Shown here: in pieces, positions 6,200 to 11,691 of the stretch | Numbering within the stretch: the stretch's first letter is position 1 | Layout of the letters: the number at the start of each line of letters is the position of its first letter | NCBI GenBank assembly: GCA_036493755.1 | Contig: DASXPG010000033.1 | Coordinates: 1-11,691 of the forward strand | Origin: DASXPG01 sp036493755 | Lineage (GTDB): Bacteria; Gemmatimonadota; Gemmatimonadetes; Gemmatimonadales; JACORV01 | DNA length: 11,691 bases | Direction: 5' to 3' | Translations under genes and position numbers: made by a program | Notes under the pieces: generated by a model | The model's input: only the letters and a program-made list of their open reading frames with translations | Database searches by the model: none | What the model was told of the DNA's origin: nothing

Positions 6200-8847
6200 T
6201 GGGCGATGCCCGGGTGCCCGCGCCTCCGCGCTCCGCGTTGCGGCTCGCGGAAACGCTGATCGACGAGCGAATGCGGGAGGGCATCGTGGGCGACCTGGTC
6301 GAGTCGTTCACCGCCGACGTCGCCGCTCGCGGACTGGCCGCGGCGCGCCGCCGCTTCGTCTGGCAGGCAGCTCTTGGCATCGCGCGGTTCCCCGTGCGGC
6401 TCGGACGTTCGCATTCCACAGGAGATGACCTCATGACCGGTTTTCTCGGCGATCTTGCCTTCGGTGTGCGCACCCTGCGCCGCGCACCCGCGTACACCAT
6501 CCTTTGCGCCGCGACACTGGGGATTGGCGTTGGTGCGGCCACCGCGATTTTCTCCGTCGCCGATCCGATCATCATCCGGCCGCTTCCTTACGCGCAGCCT
6601 GATCGAGCGTTCATCGTCTGGGAGAACGACCAGGCGGGGGCGCGCAGCAACGTCGGGTTCGCCACCTTTGCCGATCTCCGCGACGGCGCGACGGATTTCT
6701 CCTCCACCGCCGCGCTCGGCGGCTGGCAGCCGGTGCTCAACAAGGATGGAACGGCGGAACAGCTGCAGGGCCTCCGGGTGTCGTGGACCTATTTCAAGAC
6801 GCTGGGGGTGCAGCCGGCGCGGGGCGCCGATTTCACCAGGGAAGACGATGCGCAGGGACACAATGGCGTGATCATTCTGTCCGACGCGCTGTGGCGGACG
6901 CGATTCGGCGGCGATACCGCGGTGGTCGGCCGCTTTGCCGACATCGGCGGCATCCAGATGCGCATCGCCGGGATCATGCCGCGAGACTACGACGACGTAC
7001 TGAGCCCCGGCGCGCAGATCTGGCGCGTCCTCGGCTATGACACGTCGCTTCCCTATGCCTGCCGCAGCTGCCGGCACCTCAGGATGGTCGCGCGACTGGC
7101 TGCGGCCGCGACCAGCGGTGCGGCTCTCGCGCAGATCGATGCCATGTCGGCGCACATGATCCAGGACTTTCCGCACGACTATCCGGCACGTGGTTTCCAG
7201 ATGGTGGGTCTTCAGGCCGAGGCGACGCGTGGTGTACGTCCCGCGCTGGGTGCGCTGCTCGCCGGTGTTGCGTTGCTGCTGATCATCGCCGCGGTAAATG
7301 TCAGCGGCCTCCAGCTGGCGCGGGCACTGCGCCGCGACGAGGAATTCTCCATCCGCGCCGCGCTGGGAGCCGGAAGTGGCCGGCTCACCCGCCAGCTGGT
7401 GGCCGAAGGTCTGGTGCTGGCGTCGGTCGCGCTGGTCATCGGCCTGGTGGTGGCGAAAGTCGGGCTGGTCGAGCTGATCAACCGGCTTCCCGCGCGGGTT
7501 CCCCGCCTTTCGGCGGTGCGTCTCGACTATCGGGCTTTCGGGTTTGCCGCGGTGGTGACCATCGCGTCGGGCCTGGTGCTCGGTCTCGCGCCGGCGTGGC
7601 ACGCGCGCCGGCGCGGCCTGGCCGATTCGCTGCGAGGCGGCCGGCGGCTGGCCGGCGCGCCGCATCGGCTGCGTGGCGTGCTGGTGATCGCTGAAGTCGC
7701 CGTGGCCGTGACACTGCTGGCCGGCGCCGGATTGCTGGCGCGCAGCCTGGCCCTGGTGTTGTCGGTGAATCCCGGATTCAACGTCGCTAACGTGGCCACC
7801 GCGGCGATCCAGGTCAGCGGCGCGCGCTACAACGACACGATGGCGGTATTCGCCTGGCAGGATCAGCTGCTCGAATCGGTGCGCCGCGTGCCCGGCGTTA
7901 CGAGCGCGGCCTTCGTCAACCAGCTCCCGTTAGGCGGCGGCTTTGATTCCTACGGCATCCAGGCCGAGGACAAGCCGCTCGCCAATCCCGAGCTGGCGCC
8001 CAGCGGCGACCGTTACACCGTGTCCACCGATTTTCTGCGGACCATGGGCATCGGAGTGGTGGAGGGGCGGGATTTCACCCATGCCGACAATGCCGCCGCG
8101 GCGGCGCCGGTGGCGATCGTGAGCCGCTCGCTGGCGAAGCAGATCTGGGGCGAGGAGTCGCCGATCGGCAAGCGGGTGCATTGCGGCGAGCCCACGCGCC
8201 CCTGGTACACCGTCATCGGTGTGGCCGGCGACATCCATCATCGCGGCCTCGACAACGGCACCACGATGCAGCTCTACGTGCCGACCCACCGCTGGTTCTT
8301 CAGCGATACCGGGGTTGACGTGGTGGTCCGCACCGCCGGCGACCCCGAGCAGGTCCTCGGCGCGCTGCGCCGCGCGGTGCTCTCTCCCGATCCGGGAACG
8401 GTGATCACCCGGCTGGCCACGATGGCCGATGTTCGCTCGCAATCGACGGCGCAACGAAGCCTCGCGCTCACGCTCTTCGGCTGCTTCGCCGCGATCGCGT
8501 TGCTGCTCGCCGCCGCCGGACTCTTCGGCGCGCTGGCCGGCGCGGTCGCCGAGCGGGGGCGTGAGATCGGTCTGCGCACCGCGCTGGGTGCGAGTCCGAG
8601 CGACATCATCAACCTGGTGCTGCGCAGCGGGCTTGGCCTGGCCGCCGCCGGTGTGGGGCTGGGATTGATGATCACGCTGGCCGGCGCGGGGACGATCCGC
8701 GCCATGCTCTTCGGCGTCGGCTCGGCCGACCTGCTGACCTTCGCCGGCGCGGTGATCGTCATGGGAATCGCGGCCGCGCTGGCCAGCATCATTCCCGCCT
8801 GGCGGGCGTTGCGGGTGGACCCGATCGCGGCGCTTCGCTCGGACTGA
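6199..8847 (+). CDS. ADOP-type orphan ABC permease (MacB/FtsX family) with N-terminal prefix region
   Basis: The 882-residue permease has the duplicated FtsX layout of the acidobacterial-type ADOP family. Residues about 1-75 form a soluble prefix with MREGIVGDLVESF, resembling the 'prefix domain 2' class. The first membrane segment is at about 100-125 (LGIGVGAATAIFSVADPIIIRPLPY), followed by an extracytoplasmic MacB-core-like domain. A membrane bundle lies at about 350-372, 403-426 and 446-467. A second half starts with a membrane helix at about 492-520, a second core domain, and C-terminal segments at about 756-780, 806-835 and 844-870, ending VDPIAALRSD. No ATPase gene adjoins it, so transport is unproven. 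A strong internal ribosome binding site precedes M79. Start and PadR stop overlap. Leu-Gly at 7930-7935 is TTA-GGC. Confidence 0.93.
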   Translation: MGDARVPAPPRSALRLAETLIDERMREGIVGDLVESFTADVAARGLAAARRRFVWQAALGIARFPVRLGRSHSTGDDLMTGFLGDLAFGVRTLRRAPAYTILCAATLGIGVGAATAIFSVADPIIIRPLPYAQPDRAFIVWENDQAGARSNVGFATFADLRDGATDFSSTAALGGWQPVLNKDGTAEQLQGLRVSWTYFKTLGVQPARGADFTREDDAQGHNGVIILSDALWRTRFGGDTAVVGRFADIGGIQMRIAGIMPRDYDDVLSPGAQIWRVLGYDTSLPYACRSCRHLRMVARLAAAATSGAALAQIDAMSAHMIQDFPHDYPARGFQMVGLQAEATRGVRPALGALLAGVALLLIIAAVNVSGLQLARALRRDEEFSIRAALGAGSGRLTRQLVAEGLVLASVALVIGLVVAKVGLVELINRLPARVPRLSAVRLDYRAFGFAAVVTIASGLVLGLAPAWHARRRGLADSLRGGRRLAGAPHRLRGVLVIAEVAVAVTLLAGAGLLARSLALVLSVNPGFNVANVATAAIQVSGARYNDTMAVFAWQDQLLESVRRVPGVTSAAFVNQLPLGGGFDSYGIQAEDKPLANPELAPSGDRYTVSTDFLRTMGIGVVEGRDFTHADNAAAAAPVAIVSRSLAKQIWGEESPIGKRVHCGEPTRPWYTVIGVAGDIHHRGLDNGTTMQLYVPTHRWFFSDTGVDVVVRTAGDPEQVLGALRRAVLSPDPGTVITRLATMADVRSQSTAQRSLALTLFGCFAAIALLLAAAGLFGALAGAVAERGREIGLRTALGASPSDIINLVLRSGLGLAAAGVGLGLMITLAGAGTIRAMLFGVGSADLLTFAGAVIVMGIAAALASIIPAWRALRVDPIAALRSD
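6420..6435 (+). promoter_or_regulatory. Internal Shine-Dalgarno and ATG inside the first ADOP gene
   Basis: AGGAG at 6420-6424 lies 8 bases before an in-frame ATG at 6433 (codon 79). That Met falls just where the soluble prefix ends and the permease core begins (MTGFLGDLAFGVRTLRR). It could allow a shorter permease to be made, or be a remnant of a once separate permease gene. The annotated start at 6199 has no comparable site and relies on coupling to the PadR stop. Confidence 0.45.
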
Positions 8848-8849
8848 AC

Positions 8850-8876
8850 CACTCCCCTTGATTATCGAGGGGAGTG
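8850..8876 (+). terminator. Strong hairpin after the first ADOP gene
   Basis: A 12-bp stem, CACTCCCCTTGA (8850-8861) with TCGAGGGGAGTG (8865-8876), closes on a TTA loop; it includes one T:G pair. It starts 3 bases after the TGA stop. There is no T-run, so termination may be partial. Its loop and right arm overlap the left half of the operator-like repeat of the next gene. Confidence 0.45.
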
Positions 8877-8885
8877 CCGTAGCTT
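8858..8885 (+). promoter_or_regulatory. Candidate promoter of the second PadR-ADOP pair
   Basis: TTGATT (8858-8863) is a 4 of 6 match to a -35 box; 16 bases later TAGCTT (8880-8885) is a weak -10. A transcript would begin near 8892, about 17 bases before the ATG. The two boxes sit at the arms of the inverted repeat 8862-8895, as expected for a repressed promoter. Confidence 0.45.
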
Positions 8886-8895
8886 CCCTCGATAA
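8862..8895 (+). promoter_or_regulatory. Perfect inverted repeat, probable PadR operator
   Basis: TTATCGAGGG (8862-8871) and CCCTCGATAA (8886-8895) form a perfect 10-bp inverted repeat with a 14-base spacer. The left arm overlaps the proposed -35 box and the right arm starts directly after the proposed -10 box. The site ends 13 bases before the PadR start. Dimeric PadR proteins bind such two-fold sites and often repress their own operon. Assignment to this PadR is inference from position. Confidence 0.6.
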
Positions 8896-8908
8896 CCGAG
8901 AGGACTCC

Positions 8909-9241
8909 ATGAAGCCCGCCGATCTGGTGCAGGGAACGCTCGACCTGCTGATCCTGAAAATCCTCGCGCTGGGTCCCTTGCACGGCTGGGCGATCAGCCG
9001 CCGGCTTGGCGTGCTCTCGAGCGACATTCTCCAGGTGAGCGACGGCTCGCTGTATCCGGCGCTGCACAAGCTGGAGCATGAGGGATGGATCAGCGCCGAG
9101 TGGCGCGAGACGGAGAACAACCGCCGCGCCAAGTTCTATGCGCTCACCCGCGCGGGCCGCCGGCAGCTCTCCCATGAAGCCGGCAACTGGGAGCGGCTTG
9201 CGGGAGCGATCAGCCACGTCATTCAGCTGCAGCAGGCCTGA
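8909..9241 (+). CDS. PadR family transcriptional regulator (second pair, acidobacterial type)
   Basis: The 110-residue winged-helix repressor shows the hallmark N-terminus of the PadR subgroup linked to ADOP permeases: VQGTLDLLILKILALGPLHGWAIS (7-30). The recognition helix region is QVSDGSLYPALHKLEHEGW (42-60), the wing is ETENNRRAKFYALTRAGRRQL (67-87), and a C-terminal dimerisation helix follows (88-110). The frame is open to 8858, but the ATG at 8909 has AGAGGA 4 bases upstream and begins the conserved part, and the upstream part is operator DNA. It is followed after 3 bases by the second ADOP gene, so both are probably one transcript under the repeat at 8862-8895. The signal sensed is unknown. 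Confidence 0.95.
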   Translation: MKPADLVQGTLDLLILKILALGPLHGWAISRRLGVLSSDILQVSDGSLYPALHKLEHEGWISAEWRETENNRRAKFYALTRAGRRQLSHEAGNWERLAGAISHVIQLQQA

Positions 9242-9244
9242 GCC

Positions 9245-11691
9245 ATGGGTCTGGAGCGCTGGGTCCGGACGCTGCCGCTCAGGCTGCGGGCGCTGGTCCG
9301 CCGCCGCGATGCGGATCTCGATCTGGATGAGGAGCTGCGCTTTCACCTCGACCAGCAGGTCGCCGATCTGGTCCAGCGCGGTATGGCGCCGGCCGAAGCG
9401 CGCACCATCGCGCTGCGGGCGTTAGGCGGCATGGAGCGGCGCAAGGACGAGATGCGCGACGCCCGGCGCACCGGGGTGGCCGAAAATCTCTGGCGGGATG
9501 TGCGGTACGCGGCGCGCACGCTGCGGCGCAGTCCCGGCTTTACCGTGGTCGCCATGCTCACCCTGGCGATCGGCATCGGCGCCAATACCGCCATCTTCAC
9601 GCTGGTCAACGCCATTCTGCTGCGGCCGCTGGGTTACGCCGCGCCACTCCGGCTGGTCGCGATCCAGTACGAGCACTCGGAAACGGTTGCGCCCGCCACG
9701 TTCCTGGACTGGCAGTCGGCCAGCCATTCCTTCGAGAAGATGGGTCTCGCCGAGTACTGGACGCCGACGCTGACCGGCGGGGATCATGCGGAGCAGCTCG
9801 ACGCGCTGCACGTCTCTCCCGATCTCATCGAGCTCCTCGGCGTGAAGCCGATCATCGGCCGGCTCTTCCTGCCGGGCGAAGACGGCGTGGGGCGCGGGCA
9901 CGTGCTGCTGCTCGGCTACGGCGTCTGGAAGACCCGCTTTGCCGGCGATTCGACCATCATCGGCAAGCCGGTGCGGCTCGACGGTGAGTCGTATCAGGTC
10001 GTCGGGGTGATGCCGCGGGATTTCGTCTTCGCACCGTATTGGGCGGCGGGCCAGATCTGGGCGCCGTTCCCGCTGGACGAGCGGCGCACCGACCGGGCCG
10101 GAGAATCGACGCGGGTGATGGGACGCCTCGCGCCGGGTGTCACGCTCGAGGCGGCACGCAGTGAGATCGCCACCATCGCGGCTCGGCTGGAGCGCGAGTA
10201 TCCGGGCACCAACCAGCACGTCACGGTGATCCCCCTCCAGGAGAAGGTCGTCGGCAGCGTCGAGACGCCGCTGACGATTCTGCTGGTCGCGGTCGGATGC
10301 GTTCTGCTCATTGCCTGCGCCAACGTCGCCCACCTCCAGCTGATGCGCGCCGCCGCGCGCGAGCGCGAGTTCGCATTGCGCACCGCGCTGGGCGGTTCGG
10401 CGGGGCGGCTGGTGCAGCAATCGCTGGTCGAGAGCCTCATGCTGTCGCTGGCCGGCGCCATTCCGGGGTTTGCGCTTGCCGTGCTTGGCATCCGCGGCCT
10501 CATCGCCCTCGCGCCGCCGGGGCTGCCGCGGCTCGATGGCGTGTCGATGGACGCGCGCGTCTTCCTCTTCATGCTCGGTGTCACGGTGCTTGCAGCGGTG
10601 GTCTGCGGTGTCGCGCCGGCCCTGGCGTCGACGCGGGTCGACGTCCAAGCCTCGCTGAAAGAGGGTGGGCGAGGCGCGGCCGACGGTCCGCGGCGCGGCC
10701 GGCTGCGCGCCCTGCTGGTTGTCTCCGAATTCGCGATGGCGCTGGTGCTGCTGGTCGGCGCCGGTCTCGTGCTGAGGAGTTTTGGTGCGCTGCTCCGGGT
10801 CGATCCAGGCTTCGATGCCACGCGCACCGTGTCGATGACGGTGGCGCTCAAGGGCACGGCGCACGGGGAGCCGGCTTTGCGGCTCGCTTTCTTTGCCGAC
10901 CTGATCGAGCGCGTGAAGGCGTTGCCCGGGGTCCAGGATGCCAGCGCCATCAATCACGTGCCGCTCAATGGCGACGACTGGTGGTTCCCGGTCTACGCCG
11001 AGGGACATGCGTTGCCCAAGCCGGGCGAGGAGCCGCGGGCGCAGTTCCTGGTGGTGCGCCCCGGCTACCTGCGGACGATGGGTATCGGGCTGCGGCTGGG
11101 CCGCGACATCACCGACCAGGATGCGGCGACGTCGTCGCACGTCGTGGTCATCAACGAGCAGTTCGCCGAGCGCATCTGGCCGCGGGAGAATCCGTTAGGC
11201 AGGCGGATATCGGTGGACGACGCTGGTGCCCATCCCGACTGGTTCACGGTGATCGGCGTGGCGCGGGACGTGAAGCAGGGCAGCTTCACCCAGGCCATGC
11301 CGGCGATGTATTTCCCGTCGTTCCTGGGCGGATCGTATCCCTGGAAGGCGCATCCGCTGATCTCCCTCCTGGATCCGGACTACATGACGCTGGTGGTTCG
11401 CTCCACCGGGAATCCATCGGCGCTGGTGCCGGCCATTTCGTCGCTGGTCAGGGAAATGGATCGCGACGCGCCGGTCGGCAACGTGATCACGATGGATGCG
11501 GCGGTGGCCCGGCAGTTCACCGCGCCCCGTTTCTATCTCCTGCTGCTCGGCCTTTTCGCCGGCATCGCGGTGCTGCTGGCGGCGATCGGCGTCTACGGCG
11601 TAATCAGCTACTCCGTGGCACGGCGCTCCCACGAGATCGGCGTGCGGCTGGCGCTCGGCGCGGGACGGGCCGAGGCCTTCAAGCTGGTGGT
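9245..11691 (+). CDS. ADOP-type orphan ABC permease, prefix-domain-1 class (partial, cut at window end)
   Basis: An unbroken frame of 815 codons plus two bases runs off the window, so no stop is seen. Residues about 24-74 (LDEELRFHLDQQVADLVQRG, APAEARTIALRALGG) match the soluble 'prefix domain 1' common in ADOP permeases. A first membrane segment (about 99-126, TLAIGIGANTAIFTLVNAILLRPLGY) leads into a MacB-like extracytoplasmic core. Membrane segments follow at about 343-363, 397-420 and 439-461; the second half starts at about 487-517 with its own core domain. The last seen segment is about 763-790, then SHEIGVRLALGAG. By comparison with the first ADOP, about 60-70 residues are missing. The ATG follows the PadR stop by 3 bases. 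TTA-GGC Leu-Gly pairs occur at 9422 and 11195. No ATPase gene is seen. Confidence 0.95.
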   Translation, partial: MGLERWVRTLPLRLRALVRRRDADLDLDEELRFHLDQQVADLVQRGMAPAEARTIALRALGGMERRKDEMRDARRTGVAENLWRDVRYAARTLRRSPGFTVVAMLTLAIGIGANTAIFTLVNAILLRPLGYAAPLRLVAIQYEHSETVAPATFLDWQSASHSFEKMGLAEYWTPTLTGGDHAEQLDALHVSPDLIELLGVKPIIGRLFLPGEDGVGRGHVLLLGYGVWKTRFAGDSTIIGKPVRLDGESYQVVGVMPRDFVFAPYWAAGQIWAPFPLDERRTDRAGESTRVMGRLAPGVTLEAARSEIATIAARLEREYPGTNQHVTVIPLQEKVVGSVETPLTILLVAVGCVLLIACANVAHLQLMRAAAREREFALRTALGGSAGRLVQQSLVESLMLSLAGAIPGFALAVLGIRGLIALAPPGLPRLDGVSMDARVFLFMLGVTVLAAVVCGVAPALASTRVDVQASLKEGGRGAADGPRRGRLRALLVVSEFAMALVLLVGAGLVLRSFGALLRVDPGFDATRTVSMTVALKGTAHGEPALRLAFFADLIERVKALPGVQDASAINHVPLNGDDWWFPVYAEGHALPKPGEEPRAQFLVVRPGYLRTMGIGLRLGRDITDQDAATSSHVVVINEQFAERIWPRENPLGRRISVDDAGAHPDWFTVIGVARDVKQGSFTQAMPAMYFPSFLGGSYPWKAHPLISLLDPDYMTLVVRSTGNPSALVPAISSLVREMDRDAPVGNVITMDAAVARQFTAPRFYLLLLGLFAGIAVLLAAIGVYGVISYSVARRSHEIGVRLALGAGRAEAFKLV

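Noticed and set aside
6100..7665. 521-codon open frame on the minus strand opposite the first PadR-ADOP pair
   Set aside because: It is low-complexity, Arg/Gly/Ala-rich and family-less, and covers two well-supported genes on the other strand.
7930..9132. 400-codon open frame on the minus strand
   Set aside because: It spans the end of the first ADOP gene, the operator region and the second PadR gene, and its composition is typical of antisense shadow frames.
9422..11140. 572-codon open frame on the minus strand opposite the second ADOP gene
   Set aside because: It is rich in Arg, Gln, His and Asp, has no recognisable domain, and lies antisense to a clear permease frame; this is the usual shadow frame in GC-rich DNA.

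Overview
The window is high-GC, gene-dense bacterial DNA with no RNA genes, insertion sequences or CRISPR arrays that I can see. The largest gap between genes is about 130 bases. Two PadR-regulator/'orphan' MacB-like permease pairs of the ADOP type (first described in Acidobacteria), high GC and many secreted proteins suggest Acidobacteriota or Gemmatimonadota. I lean to Gemmatimonadota, but the window has no phylogenetic marker.

Left part (1-2962): the C-terminus of a MacB-type ABC permease entering from the left; a stand-alone CheY-like receiver; a convergent, probably Tat-exported alpha/beta hydrolase; and a secreted protein with a lectin-like beta-sandwich plus a second C-terminal domain. 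A long hairpin covers the stop codons of the convergent receiver and hydrolase genes.

Middle part (2964-5757, all minus strand): three genes in one direction. In transcription order they are a secreted Met/His-rich protein of unknown function, a three-part flavoprotein (cyclic-nucleotide-binding-like domain, glutaredoxin-like domain, thioredoxin-reductase-like domain lacking the CxxC), and a small UBP-type zinc finger protein. The last two are 20 bases apart. This redox/zinc-finger pair is the most unusual functional unit in the window.

Right part (5882-11691, plus strand): two tandem PadR-ADOP pairs. The first PadR stop codon overlaps the first permease start (TGATG); the second pair is 3 bases apart. 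The permeases carry different N-terminal prefix regions and the PadR proteins belong to different subgroups. The second pair has a perfect 10-bp inverted repeat around its promoter, a likely autoregulatory operator, whose left arm is shared with a strong hairpin behind the first permease. Neither pair has an ATPase gene. The second permease is cut by the window edge after 815 codons.

Four of the five TTA codons noticed in the window lie in the same octamer CGTTAGGC, always encoding Leu-Gly; this may be a genome-wide signature.
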